Positions 24,620-33,717 of a DNA stretch of 64,000 nucleotides are shown piece after piece. Every line of letters begins with the position of its first letter. Position 1 is the first letter of the stretch. The stretch covers positions 434,001-498,000 of the forward strand of contig NZ_JACIDS010000001.1 in NCBI RefSeq assembly GCF_014196455.1. Reading direction: 5' to 3'. The translations under genes and the position numbers were made by a program. Source of the stretch: Kaistia hirudinis (GTDB lineage: Bacteria; Pseudomonadota; Alphaproteobacteria; Rhizobiales; Kaistiaceae). Under the pieces are notes generated by a model, which was given only the letters and a program-made list of their open reading frames with translations, searched no databases and was not told the origin of the DNA.

Positions 24620-26077
24620 ATGGCTACGCCCGCCATCATGTTCCAGGGAACGGGGTCGAATGTCGGCAAGTCGACGCTCGTCGCCGGTCTGGCGCGGCTG
24701 CTTTACCGGCGCGGACTGAAAGTCGCGCCGTTCAAGCCGCAGAACATGTCGAACAATGCGGCGGTGACCATCGATGGCGGCGAGATCGGCCGGGCGCAAG
24801 CATTGCAGGCCCGAGCGGCGTATATGCCGCCGAGCGTGCACATGAATCCGGTCCTCTTGAAGCCGGAGAGCGAAACGGGATCCCAGGTCATCGTGCAGGG
24901 GCGACGTTTCGCGACGATGCGCGCGCGCGAATACGGCTCCCGCAAGCGCGAATTGCTTCCCGCCGTGCTGGAAAGCTTCGCCATCATCTCGAAAGACGCC
25001 GATATCATCCTCGTGGAAGGCGCTGGCAGTCCGGCCGAGGTCAATTTGCGCGCCGGCGATATCGCCAATATGGGCTTCGCCGAGGCCGCCGATCTGCCCG
25101 TCGTCCTGATCGGCGACATCGATCGCGGCGGCGTCATCGCGAGCCTCGTCGGCACACATACCGTGCTCGCCGAGCTGGATCGACGCCGCATCAAAGGCTT
25201 CATTATCAATAAGATGCGCGGCGATCCTCGCCTGTTTGATGAGGCGCTGCCGCTGATCCAATCGGCGACGTCCTGGCGTCCGCTCGGCGTCGTGCCGCAT
25301 TTCGCCGATGCCGCGCGCCTGCCCGCCGAGGACACGGTCGGCCTCGCCAGCGGTCCCGCACGGCAAGGCGGGGTTCGTATCGCCGTCCCGATGCTGCCGC
25401 GCATCGCCAATTTCGACGACCTCGATCCGCTCCGCCAAGAGCCGGGCGTCGAGATGGTGCTGGTGGCGGCAGGCGAGCCGATCCCCGTCTGCGATCTCAT
25501 CCTGCTGCCCGGTTCCAAATCGACCATCGCCGATCTCGCCTTCCTGCGGCAGCAGGGCTGGGACATCGACATCGTCGCGCATCGCCGCCGCGGCGGAGCG
25601 ATCGTCGGTCTCTGTGGCGGCTATCAGATGCTGGGGCGCTCGATCGGGGATCCGGGCGCCATCGAAGGCGTGGCCGGTCGGGTCCCCGGGCTCGGCCTGC
25701 TGGATGTCGATACGATCCTCTCGGCCGACAAGCGCACCCAACCCTTCATCGGCACGGAGGCGGCGTCAGGCCTCGCCGTCGCCGGCTACGAAATCCATCT
25801 CGGTCGCAGCGACGGGCCGGACCATGCGCGTCCGTGGCTCGTCGGATCCGAGGGCGGGGAGGGTGCGATCTCGCCCGATGGGCGGGTCCGCGGCTCCTAT
25901 GTCCACGGCGTCTTTGCGTCCGATGCGTTCCGTCGGCCGTTTCTGGAAGGCCTCGGCGGCGAGGCTTCGGATTTCGCCTATGAAGCGGCGGTCGAAGCGG
26001 CCCTCGACGGTCTTGCCGACCATCTCGCGGCGCATCTCGACATCGAAGCGATCCTCAGGATAGCCGCCAGAGGCTGA
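24620..26077 (+). CDS. cobQ: Cobyric acid synthase (glutamine-hydrolysing)
   Basis: The 485-residue enzyme amidates adenosylcobyrinic acid a,c-diamide at four positions. The N-terminal dethiobiotin-synthetase-like domain has the P-loop [19 protein letters not shown], and [11 protein letters not shown] is the family signature. The C-terminal class I glutaminase domain carries the catalytic cysteine in [11 protein letters not shown] near residue 331 and the histidine in SYVHGVF near 427. It is 7 nt downstream of cobO. Its last 23 bp overlap the end of the convergent cobD gene. Confidence 0.96.
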   Translation: MATPAIMFQGTGSNVGKSTLVAGLARLLYRRGLKVAPFKPQNMSNNAAVTIDGGEIGRAQALQARAAYMPPSVHMNPVLLKPESETGSQVIVQGRRFATMRAREYGSRKRELLPAVLESFAIISKDADIILVEGAGSPAEVNLRAGDIANMGFAEAADLPVVLIGDIDRGGVIASLVGTHTVLAELDRRRIKGFIINKMRGDPRLFDEALPLIQSATSWRPLGVVPHFADAARLPAEDTVGLASGPARQGGVRIAVPMLPRIANFDDLDPLRQEPGVEMVLVAAGEPIPVCDLILLPGSKSTIADLAFLRQQGWDIDIVAHRRRGGAIVGLCGGYQMLGRSIGDPGAIEGVAGRVPGLGLLDVDTILSADKRTQPFIGTEAASGLAVAGYEIHLGRSDGPDHARPWLVGSEGGEGAISPDGRVRGSYVHGVFASDAFRRPFLEGLGGEASDFAYEAAVEAALDGLADHLAAHLDIEAILRIAARG

Positions 26078-27047
26078 TGATGACGATGAGGACCCCACCG
26101 AGGATGCCCGCGACCTGAAGCACGCGGAGCGCCCGGCGAAGGTCGCTCATGGATGCGTCATGGCGGGCGGAATCGTTCAGGAACGGATCGTCGACCACGA
26201 GTTCGCCATAGCGGCGCGGCCCGGCGAGCGCGATGTCGAGCGCGCCGGCCATGGCGGCCTCGGGCCAGCCGGCATTGGGCGAGCGGTGCTTGCCGGCATC
26301 ATCCAGCATCACGAGCATGGAACGCTTGATCGTTCCGCCGACGAAGGGCGCGGCCATGGCGATCAGGAATCCCGAGAGGCGGCTTGCCGGCAGGTTGACG
26401 AGGTCGTCGAGGCGCGCGGCGGCCCAGCCGAAGGCGAGATGGCGCGGCGATTTGTGGCCGATCATCGAGTCGGCCGTGTTGATCATCTTGTAGGCGAAGA
26501 GGCCCGGCAGGCCGAGCAGGGCGAACCAGAGCGCCGGCGCGACCAGACCGTCGGAGAAGTTCTCGGCCGTCGATTCGATCGCGGCCCGCGCCACGCCGGC
26601 CTCGTCGAGCTTGTCCGGATCCCGGCCGACGATACGGGAAACGGCCACCCGCGCCTCGCGCAATCCGCCCGCCGCGAAGGCGCGGCGAACCTCGTCGACA
26701 TGGTCATAGAGGCTGCGCCCGGCGAGGAAGACCGCCGCGACGAGGACGACGAGCGTGTAGCCGAGCGGCGTCGCGAGCAGCAGCCGCTCGACAAGCCGGC
26801 CGGCACCGAGCGCAAGCAGGACGATGAGCACCAGGGCGAGCGCGCCAAGCCAGCACCGCGCGCGCTCCCGGCCAGCCTCGGGCGGGGCGGCGTTCAAGCT
26901 GCGGTCGAGCCTGCCGATGAGCGCGCCGAACCAGGTCACCGGATGCGGGAGCCGACGCCAAAGCCAATCGGGATCGCCGATCACCGCATCGACCGCCAGC
27001 GCTGCGAGCAGCAGCCAGAGCCGGATATCGAAGGAGAGAAGCGTCAT
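26055..27047 (-). CDS. cobD: Adenosylcobinamide-phosphate synthase CobD/CbiB
   Basis: The 330-residue integral membrane protein begins [20 protein letters not shown] and has four or more spans. Diagnostic segments are [40 protein letters not shown] and [19 protein letters not shown]. It attaches the aminopropanol arm to cobyric acid, the step after CobQ. It converges on cobQ and the two coding regions share 23 bp, so it is transcribed separately from the riboswitch operon. No cobC-like decarboxylase gene adjoins it. Confidence 0.95.
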   Translation of the reverse strand: MTLLSFDIRLWLLLAALAVDAVIGDPDWLWRRLPHPVTWFGALIGRLDRSLNAAPPEAGRERARCWLGALALVLIVLLALGAGRLVERLLLATPLGYTLVVLVAAVFLAGRSLYDHVDEVRRAFAAGGLREARVAVSRIVGRDPDKLDEAGVARAAIESTAENFSDGLVAPALWFALLGLPGLFAYKMINTADSMIGHKSPRHLAFGWAAARLDDLVNLPASRLSGFLIAMAAPFVGGTIKRSMLVMLDDAGKHRSPNAGWPEAAMAGALDIALAGPRRYGELVVDDPFLNDSARHDASMSDLRRALRVLQVAGILGGVLIVIISLWRLS

Positions 27048-27254
27048 GGCCCGCCTGCCTCCATATCGGCCTGTCGATGGTCCCGACGCATGGCGTCTCC
27101 GTGCGCTTTTCGCAACGCTTCTGAACTAGCCGTTCGCGCGCGGCTGGCCAAGACGCCCCCGGCCGACGTCCGCCAGTTGTCAACCGGCGCCGATCGCGGT
27201 CATATCGCCGACCTGAGGTCCTGCGGTCCTTTGCAAAGAGAGAAAAGAAAAGAC

Positions 27255-28130
27255 ATGAAGGGAATAATCCTCGCGGGGGGAAGTGGCACGCGGCTGCATC
27301 CGATGACGCTGGTCACGTCGAAGCAGCTGATGCCGATCTACGACAAGCCGATGATCTACTATCCGCTGACGACGCTGATGCTGGCGGGTATTCGCGATAT
27401 CCTGATCATCTCGACGCCGCTCGACCTGCCGGCGTTCCAGCGGTTGCTCGGTGATGGCTCCGCCTGGGGCCTTTCGATCAGCTATCGCGTGCAGCCGAGC
27501 CCCGACGGGCTCGCGCAGGCCTTCATCATCGGCGCCGATTTCGTCGCCGGCTCGCGCTCCTGTCTCGTCCTCGGCGACAACATCTTCTACGGCCACGGCC
27601 TGCCCGAGCTGCTGGCGGCGGCGACGAACCGTGCCGAGGGCGCGACGGTCTTCGCCTATCATGTCACGGATCCCGAGCGTTACGGTGTGGTCGAGTTCGA
27701 TGCTTCGATGCACGCGGTGTCGATCGAGGAAAAACCCAAGGCGCCACGCTCCAACTGGGCGGTGACCGGGCTCTATTTCTACGACGAGGCGGTCGTCGAC
27801 ATCGCCGCCGATCTCAAGCCGTCGGCGCGAGGCGAGCTCGAAATCACCGACGTCAACCGGGCCTATCTGGAGCGGGGCGCACTCTCCGTCGAGCTGATGG
27901 GCCGCGGCTATGCCTGGCTCGATACCGGCACGCCGGACAGCCTGATCGAGGCGGCGGAGTTCGTGCGCACGCTGGAAAAGCGCCAGGGCTTCAAGATCGC
28001 CTGTCCCGAGGAGGTCGCGTGGCGGCTCGGCTTCATCGACGATGCCCAGCTGGAGCAGCGCGCCGTATTGCTCGGAAAGAGCAGCTACGGCCAGTATCTG
28101 CGCCGCCTGGTCGCCGACGGCGTCCGTTAA
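27255..28130 (+). CDS. rfbA: Glucose-1-phosphate thymidylyltransferase
   Basis: The 291-residue enzyme makes dTDP-glucose, the precursor of dTDP-rhamnose and other surface sugars. The nucleotide-binding [20 protein letters not shown] opens the protein, followed by [49 protein letters not shown] and [16 protein letters not shown], which are typical of RfbA/RmlA. The ATG at 27255 is fixed by the family N-terminus, with a purine-rich but weak ribosome site; the frame is open far upstream opposite cobD. No rfbB, rfbC or rfbD gene is adjacent, which is unusual because the four are commonly clustered. Confidence 0.95.
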   Translation: MKGIILAGGSGTRLHPMTLVTSKQLMPIYDKPMIYYPLTTLMLAGIRDILIISTPLDLPAFQRLLGDGSAWGLSISYRVQPSPDGLAQAFIIGADFVAGSRSCLVLGDNIFYGHGLPELLAAATNRAEGATVFAYHVTDPERYGVVEFDASMHAVSIEEKPKAPRSNWAVTGLYFYDEAVVDIAADLKPSARGELEITDVNRAYLERGALSVELMGRGYAWLDTGTPDSLIEAAEFVRTLEKRQGFKIACPEEVAWRLGFIDDAQLEQRAVLLGKSSYGQYLRRLVADGVR

Positions 28131-28222
28131 AGCGACCGTCGACGAGCCTTTTGCTGCATCGTGATCTTGCGCGCGCAGGAAATGCCTGTCGAAATAGGTT
28201 CGACAGGCTGGAGGCTCGTGCC

Positions 28223-28711
28223 ATGACGATTGCCGCGACACTGGAGAAGCTCACTCTCTTCGAAGGTTTCTCACCCGCCGACATCGAGACGCTCGCGAAC
28301 CGCGCCCATATCCGCTCCTTTCCGGCCGGCGACGCGCTGATCCGTCAGGGCGATCTCGATGCCTGCATGTTCGTCCTTCTGAGTGGCAAGGCCCGCGTGA
28401 CGTTTCACGCGCCCGGCGGCTCGCGCGAGGTCGCGGTCGTCGGCAAGGGCGACATTGTCGGCGAGATATCGGTCCTCACCGGCTCGGCGCGCACTGCGAC
28501 GGTGACGGCGATCGAACCGGTCTCAGCCATCGAGATCGACAAGCCGGCCTTCTCCGATGCGATCGCCGGCCGCAAGCCCTTGCTGGAGCACATCGCGTCC
28601 ATTGTCGAACAGCGCCGCGCGGAACTCGCCCATGTGCGGCAGGAGGCGGAACATGCCGAAGCGACGAGCAGCGGCAGCTTCCTCGAGCGGTTGACCCGGC
28701 TCTTCAGCTGA
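28223..28711 (+). CDS. Cyclic nucleotide-binding domain protein
   Basis: The 162-residue protein consists of one cNMP-binding beta-barrel: LFEGFSPADIETLANRAHIR, AGDALIRQGDLDACMFVLLSGKA, and GKGDIVGEISVLTGSARTATVTA with the phosphate-binding cassette, then a C-terminal helix (VEQRRAELAHVRQEAEHAEA). There is no helix-turn-helix, so it is not a Crp/Fnr transcription factor. It may sense a nucleotide as a stand-alone adaptor. GGAGG lies nine bases before the ATG. The neighbours give no clear functional link. Confidence 0.85.
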   Translation: MTIAATLEKLTLFEGFSPADIETLANRAHIRSFPAGDALIRQGDLDACMFVLLSGKARVTFHAPGGSREVAVVGKGDIVGEISVLTGSARTATVTAIEPVSAIEIDKPAFSDAIAGRKPLLEHIASIVEQRRAELAHVRQEAEHAEATSSGSFLERLTRLFS

Positions 28712-28743
28712 GGTGGACCCACACACTGCGGTCCCGGAGGGGA

Positions 28744-30465
28744 CTAAGGGGGCGCAGTGTCAAGGCGAATGAAGATGGCTTCATCGGGATCAGCCATGCC
28801 TGGCAGAACGATGCGGGGTACGTTGCGTGTCTCCAGCAATCGGTATCCGTCTGGATTGTAGCCAACTTGCCGGATGAAGTAGCGCACATCCTGATTGAAG
28901 CGGTTGTCCCAGTCGCCGATTCGCTTGGTGGTGGGCGAATCGAAGACCCATCCGGCATTGATGATTTCCCGATCGACACCGCGGGCGACGAGTTCCTCGG
29001 TCAGCGCCCCGATGGCGCGTCGCTCCTCCATGTGATTGTAGAGCTCCATCGTCGAGTAGGCGCCCATCGCAGCGAGCACGGCGCCGGCGGCGATGCGTGA
29101 CGCATGGCGCGGTAGGACCGGTGTCCGGGGCGCCGACGGACTGTCCCGGGCGACGATGAGGATGACGAGCCATGGGATCAGCGGCAGCACATAGCGATCC
29201 CAGACCGGATCGGCGATGAAGATGGACGCCACCATCGCCAGGAAGCCGAAGAGACCGAAGAAGCCGGCTCGGCGTTGGAACGTATCCATCTTGGCGTGAA
29301 GGAAGAGCGACACGGTGCGCTGTCCCACCAGCACGACCAGAAGGGTGCCGCCGATCGTGGAGAAAAAGGTGAGCGTGACCCTGACCCAGCGTGGGATCTC
29401 GATCCCGTCGGCGCCGATCCCGAAGCCCCTCCCGCCCCAAGTGTTCCACCATGTCGGCATCATATCGTTGGCCTCGATCAGGATCCAACCCCAACCGAAG
29501 CCAACGGCCAATACGAGAATCACGGCGGCCCAGGCGAGGCGACGCCCCAAGACTGAGAGGGAGTCGCAGGAGACCCACAGGCTGAGCGGGAGCAGGCACA
29601 GGCCGAGGTAGAGCGTGAGGTTCTTGGCGACGAAAGCGAGCTTCGTCAGCAGCCATTCCGGGTTCGTGAGGCGGTTCTGCGCGTCGTAGAGCTGCGAACC
29701 GAAACTGCCCGAGATGCCGCCTGTGGCGGTCAGCCAGCGCTGATAGGCGAACTGGATGATGAAGAACGCAATTGCGGGCAGGATCGCCAATCCGATGTGC
29801 CGGGGTGTCCTTGGCCCCGACAGGATGGCCGCCACCGCAAAGGCGATCGGTATGGCGAATCCAGTCTGACGCGACAGCAGTGCGGCAGCGGCAAGGAGCC
29901 AGCCGAGCGCCGCCATCAGCTTCGAGTCACGCTTCAATGCGGCGATCAGGAAGAAGACCGAGGCCGTCTGGGCGGTCATGTAAGGCACGTCGGACATGAA
30001 GCCATAGGCGTGCAGAAGGAAGAGCGGAAACGCCATCGTCGAGAGGGCGGCTATGGCGGCTGTCGATCGGCGAGCCCCCAGCGAGGTCGCAATCAGATAA
30101 GTCAGGGCGAGGCAGAGATATGCCGCCACGAGCGTCGAAATGCGCAGCGACTCGTAACTGAAGCCCAGCAACCAAGCGAATGCTCCGCCCCATAGCACAT
30201 TGGTCAGCAGATTGGTCGCAACCCAATTGTCGAGCTTGAGTGAGCCGGTCTCGACGAGCGTCCGCGTCGTCAAGGCGTAGGCCCAATCATCGTTCTGTGC
30301 GAAATTGCCCGTGTATCCGATGATGAGGAGCAGAACGAGCCAGGCACCCAGCAGAAACGAAAGGCCTGTCAATTCACTGCGCTGGAGCAGGGTCGCCTCC
30401 TGAGGAAGTTGAATGCGGGGGATGAGCGCCAGGCGCCGATCGTTCCGCACTGTCCTTCGAAACAC
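28744..30465 (-). CDS. Multi-spanning membrane glycosyltransferase-like protein (GT39/ArnT-like)
   Basis: The 573-residue protein has about ten to twelve membrane spans. The first span is followed by NFAQNDDWAYALTTRTLVE, whose paired acidic residues in the first periplasmic loop match the layout of ArnT/PMT-type (GT-C) glycosyltransferases. Further landmarks are MSDVPYMTAQTASVFFLIAA and PVWDRYVLPLIPWLVILIVA. Such enzymes transfer sugars from polyprenyl carriers in the periplasm. Acceptor and donor are unknown. The GTG at 30465 is the longest start and has no convincing ribosome site; the true start could be up to 30 codons further in. Base composition looks slightly less GC-biased than the neighbours, a weak hint of transfer. 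Confidence 0.7.
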   Translation of the reverse strand: MFRRTVRNDRRLALIPRIQLPQEATLLQRSELTGLSFLLGAWLVLLLIIGYTGNFAQNDDWAYALTTRTLVETGSLKLDNWVATNLLTNVLWGGAFAWLLGFSYESLRISTLVAAYLCLALTYLIATSLGARRSTAAIAALSTMAFPLFLLHAYGFMSDVPYMTAQTASVFFLIAALKRDSKLMAALGWLLAAAALLSRQTGFAIPIAFAVAAILSGPRTPRHIGLAILPAIAFFIIQFAYQRWLTATGGISGSFGSQLYDAQNRLTNPEWLLTKLAFVAKNLTLYLGLCLLPLSLWVSCDSLSVLGRRLAWAAVILVLAVGFGWGWILIEANDMMPTWWNTWGGRGFGIGADGIEIPRWVRVTLTFFSTIGGTLLVVLVGQRTVSLFLHAKMDTFQRRAGFFGLFGFLAMVASIFIADPVWDRYVLPLIPWLVILIVARDSPSAPRTPVLPRHASRIAAGAVLAAMGAYSTMELYNHMEERRAIGALTEELVARGVDREIINAGWVFDSPTTKRIGDWDNRFNQDVRYFIRQVGYNPDGYRLLETRNVPRIVLPGMADPDEAIFIRLDTAPP

Positions 30466-30502
30466 GCCGGAGGCTCAAGCCAAAATCAACCCCGGACTGG
30501 CA

Positions 30503-31564
30503 TCATTCTGCGGGATGCGGTGTACGTCGTGCCTGCATCGGGGAGTTCGGCGAAAATCCGATCTCGCCTCTCACTGCGTCGAAGAGAATCCGGTAGTAGC
30601 GGAAGACCACGCCGCCGGAATTGAACCCCTTAACGGAGCCGTGCGGCGGGGCATAGCGATAGCGGTCGATCCAGACGCGCGAACCGGCCTTGACGGTCAG
30701 TTTCATCACGCCCGGGACTTCGGTCGTCACAATCGCGCCGTTTGGCACCTGATGGCCGAGTTGATGTCGCCCGGTCTCGGGCGTCTCGAAACTGCCGTTT
30801 CCTGCGCCCGTGTCGAACACTGTTGCGAAACAGCCCGGCCGGCCCCCGTCGACGGAAAAGCAGGCGGGGATGCTCTTGGTGTTCCAGGCCGTGAGGCCAT
30901 CGGGTTGCGGACGGTCGGCTGGCGCGAAGGGGGCGCGCGCATAGCCCTGGGTGTTCTCAGGCGTGAGCCCGACGTCGAGATGCGGCGAAACACCGGGTTC
31001 GGCGAAGTCGTTGGCGACAACGATGAACCCGGAGGCCAAATTGCCGGGGAGCCGTGCCAACGGGTTGAACACCGCGAACGGGCCATAGGCGACGCCCATC
31101 ACCCCCATCTGGGTCGGTGCCCAGCCGGGACATTTCGGTTTCTCCGGCTTGCAGGTGACGGATTGGACAACCTGAATCGCGATCGGCTTCAGCGTCGCGA
31201 CATGCGGCTCCGCGCCGGGAAACGCGACGATGGCGTAGCCGAGCACCCCGCTCAGGACATTGCCGCTGCTATAAGAATAGGTGAGGCGGGTGTTGGTCAG
31301 CCGGACGGCCGGGCCGACGGCCTCGGCCCGAATGCGGAGGCCGGTCGATCCCGTATCGAGCAACACGTCGGCGGGCGGCCCGCCGCCAGCCTCGACGGCG
31401 ATGAAATTGTGGAAGCCGCTGTCTCCGGGGCGCGCCTTCAGAGGGATCGTGGCGGTCTCGGGGGCCACCGGTTGCGATGGCGCATCGGCGCGTGCGTCCG
31501 TCGCCCAAGCGGCGATACCGGCCAGGGCGATCGACGTCAGGATGCCCGCCGCGCGAGAGACCAT
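30503..31564 (-). CDS. Secreted protein with two DTG motifs (DUF3443 or pepsin-like aspartic-protease fold)
   Basis: The 353-residue protein begins with a signal peptide (MVSRAAGILTSIALAGIAAW...ADA). Two motifs stand out: VLLDTGSTGLRI near residue 70 and ATVFDTGAGNGSF near residue 235. Two D-T-G triads at this spacing are the hallmark of bilobed aspartic proteases and of the related DUF3443 proteins. Cysteine pairs (TCKPEKPKCPG, ACFSVDGGRPGCF) suggest disulfides in the periplasm. I cannot say whether it is an active protease. The ATG at 31564 was chosen because the signal peptide starts there; the longer frame adds 25 unconvincing residues. The next gene downstream is the membrane glycosyltransferase-like gene, 37 bp away. 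Confidence 0.7.
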   Translation of the reverse strand: MVSRAAGILTSIALAGIAAWATDARADAPSQPVAPETATIPLKARPGDSGFHNFIAVEAGGGPPADVLLDTGSTGLRIRAEAVGPAVRLTNTRLTYSYSSGNVLSGVLGYAIVAFPGAEPHVATLKPIAIQVVQSVTCKPEKPKCPGWAPTQMGVMGVAYGPFAVFNPLARLPGNLASGFIVVANDFAEPGVSPHLDVGLTPENTQGYARAPFAPADRPQPDGLTAWNTKSIPACFSVDGGRPGCFATVFDTGAGNGSFETPETGRHQLGHQVPNGAIVTTEVPGVMKLTVKAGSRVWIDRYRYAPPHGSVKGFNSGGVVFRYYRILFDAVRGEIGFSPNSPMQARRTPHPAE

Positions 31565-31718
31565 TTCAGACGAGCCCGCTCTTGGACGGCTCCTCCGCCA
31601 TTGCGACAGACCGGCCATCGGGTATTCCGCCCGCGTCACGGCCCTCCTCGGGCCTGATCAACCGCGAAACGCCATCGCAGTGACGGACTGGCGTTCGACG
31701 CGGTTTCTGAAGGGGAGT

Positions 31719-31794
31719 TGGTGAGCCCGATGGGATTCGAACCCATGACCCCATGATTAAAAGTCACGTGCTCTACCGGCTGAGCTACGGGCTC
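31719..31794 (-). tRNA. tRNA-Lys (TTT)
   Basis: A complete 76-nt cloverleaf on the minus strand: acceptor GAGCCCG pairs with CGGGCTC, the anticodon loop is CTTTTAA with anticodon TTT, the T arm is GGGTTCGAATCCC, and CCA is encoded. It lies between the DTG protein gene and an amino-acid binding protein gene. Confidence 0.97.
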
Positions 31795-31839
31795 ACGCGA
31801 GACGGCACCGGTGATTGCGGCCGCCACGAATTGGCCGGG

Positions 31840-31868
31840 ACCCTAGTGGCAAGGGCAGGGACCGTCAA
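31840..31868 (-). promoter_or_regulatory. Promoter for tRNA-Lys
   Basis: On the minus strand, TTGACG (31868-31863) and TAGGGT (31845-31840) are spaced by 17 bp. The tRNA begins 45 nt downstream of the -10 box. The -35 box is strong, the -10 box less so. Confidence 0.5.
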
Positions 31869-31937
31869 GCACGCCCGGCCCGAAGCACACACCCCGTCGC
31901 ATCCGGCGTCATCCACCGGTTCGCGTCGTGCGCGCGC

Positions 31938-32963
31938 CTATCGAATCGGCGGCGCGTACTGGATGCCGCCGCGGCTCCAGAGCTGGTTCAGGCCGCGCGG
32001 GATGCCGAGCTTCGAATCGACGCCGAGGTTGCGCTCATAGATCTCGCCGTAGTTTCCGACCTTGGCGACGACATTGATCGCCCAATCGTTGGATAGCCCG
32101 AGCTTGGTGCCGAAATCGCCGTCCGTGCCGACGAGGCGCGCGACCTCCGGCTTCTTCGAGGCCCTGGCCTCGTCGATTCGGTCGGAGGCGACGCCGAGCT
32201 CCGCGGCGTTGATCAGCGCGAATGCCACCCACTGCACGATCAGCCGCCACTGCGGATCATCCGCGCGCACGGCCGGTCCGAGCGGCTCCTTGGAAATGAC
32301 ATCGGGGAGGATGATGCTCTCTGCCGGATCGGGCAGGCCGGCCTTTTCGGCGTAGAGCTGGGAGACGTCCGAGGTGACGACGTCGCATTTGCCGGATTTG
32401 TAGTTCTCGGCGGTCTCGGCCACCGTCGCGGAGGCGACCTCCGTGTATTTCATGTTGTTGGTCGTGAAAAAGTCGATGAAGTTCGGTTCCGTCGTCGTCC
32501 CGGTCTGGACGCAGACCGTCGCACCATCGAGATCGAGGGCCGAGGTCTTGCCACTCGCGCGGCGGACCATGAAGCCCTGACCGTCATAGTACGTGACAGC
32601 GGCGAAATTGATGCCGAGATCCGCCTCGCGGCCGAGCGTCCAGGTCGAATTGCGCGACAGCAGGTCGATCTTGCCGGACTTCAGCGCGTCGAAACGATCC
32701 GTTGCCGAAAGCGGAACATAGGTGACCTTGTCGGGATCGCCGAGCACAGCCGTCGCGACGGCACGGCAGAAGTCGACGTCGAAACCTGCCCATTTCCCGT
32801 TGTCGTCCGCCAGACCAAAGCCGAGCAGGCCCTGGTTGACGCCGCAGTTCAGCGTGCCGCGCTGCTTGACCGTGTCGAGGGTCGCGGCGCCGGCCGTGCC
32901 GGCCGCGAGCATGAGCGCGAGGCCGACGCCACGCGCCAGCAACTGGGTCGGTCGAGACGACAT
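31938..32963 (-). CDS. Amino-acid ABC transporter substrate-binding protein (AapJ/BztA-like)
   Basis: The 341-residue periplasmic protein has a signal peptide (MSSRPTQLLARGVGLALMLAAGTAGA) and the type 3 solute-binding fold: TLNCGVNQGLLGFGLADDNG, GFDVDFCRAVATAVLGD, LLSRNSTWTLGREADLGINF and VCVQTGTTTEPNFIDFF. This matches AapJ/BztA general L-amino-acid binding proteins in sequence and length. The ATG at 32963 follows GGGAGAA and starts the signal peptide. The usual downstream aapQ, aapM and aapP genes are missing, so it must use a transporter encoded elsewhere or be a spare receptor. Confidence 0.9.
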   Translation of the reverse strand: MSSRPTQLLARGVGLALMLAAGTAGAATLDTVKQRGTLNCGVNQGLLGFGLADDNGKWAGFDVDFCRAVATAVLGDPDKVTYVPLSATDRFDALKSGKIDLLSRNSTWTLGREADLGINFAAVTYYDGQGFMVRRASGKTSALDLDGATVCVQTGTTTEPNFIDFFTTNNMKYTEVASATVAETAENYKSGKCDVVTSDVSQLYAEKAGLPDPAESIILPDVISKEPLGPAVRADDPQWRLIVQWVAFALINAAELGVASDRIDEARASKKPEVARLVGTDGDFGTKLGLSNDWAINVVAKVGNYGEIYERNLGVDSKLGIPRGLNQLWSRGGIQYAPPIR

Positions 32964-33030
32964 GGACGATTCTCCCGGATCGGCTTCTGGCTGAGGCGGC
33001 CGAGCAGCGGCCGCCCATATTGGGGCGGTG

Positions 33031-33642
33031 CTAGAGTTTGGCGCGCTGCTGCACGACGACCTTGGTGCCGACCGGCACGCGGTCGAACAGATCCATGACA
33101 TCGGCATTCACCATGCGGAAGCAGCCCGACGAGACGGCATGGCCGATCGTCTGCGGCTGGTTCGTGCCGTGGATGCGGTAGACGGTGTCGCCGAGATAGA
33201 GCGCGCGCGCGCCGAGCGGATTGCCTTCGCCGCCGGCCATGAAACGGGGCAGATAGGGCTGACGCTGGATCATCTCGGGCGGCGGACGCCAGTCCGGCCA
33301 TTCCTGCTTGCGCGAGATCTTCAGCAGGCCCGACCACTGGAAGCCGTCGCGACCGACGCCGACGCCGTAGCGGATCGCGCGGTTGTCCGGCAGTACGTAG
33401 TAGAGGAAACGCTCATCGGTATTGATGATGATCGTCCCCGGCTTTTCGTTCGTCCGGTAATAGACCGGCTGGGGGCGGAATTCCGGAGGCAGGAGCGAAT
33501 CCTGCGCGCTCGGAACATAGCCGGGCTGGTCTTGAATCGGCAGCGGTGCGCGCGAATCGCCGGACTGGGCGGCGAGCGCCGATGCCGACAGGGCCACCGC
33601 AAAGACGGACGCTAGCGCCACCTTCGTGAACATCTTACGCAA
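33031..33642 (-). CDS. L,D-transpeptidase (YkuD domain)
   Basis: The 203-residue exported protein has a signal peptide (KMFTKVALASVFAVALSASALA) and a YkuD catalytic domain with GTIIINTDERFLYYV at its start and the active-site motif YRIHGTNQP...SSGCFRMVN, including the nucleophilic cysteine. Such enzymes make 3-3 peptidoglycan cross-links or attach proteins to the wall. I used the TTG at 33642 because AGAGGAAG lies six bases upstream; the ATG three codons later lacks such a site. It is preceded on the same strand by a lipoprotein gene 75 bp away, so the two may act together at the envelope. Confidence 0.9.
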   Translation of the reverse strand: MRKMFTKVALASVFAVALSASALAAQSGDSRAPLPIQDQPGYVPSAQDSLLPPEFRPQPVYYRTNEKPGTIIINTDERFLYYVLPDNRAIRYGVGVGRDGFQWSGLLKISRKQEWPDWRPPPEMIQRQPYLPRFMAGGEGNPLGARALYLGDTVYRIHGTNQPQTIGHAVSSGCFRMVNADVMDLFDRVPVGTKVVVQQRAKL

Positions 33643-33717
33643 GGGCTTCCTCTCGACTGACACGATCGATACCTCGCATTTGAGCCGCGGCCAGGGCTCG
33701 CCCTGCCGCGGCATGCC

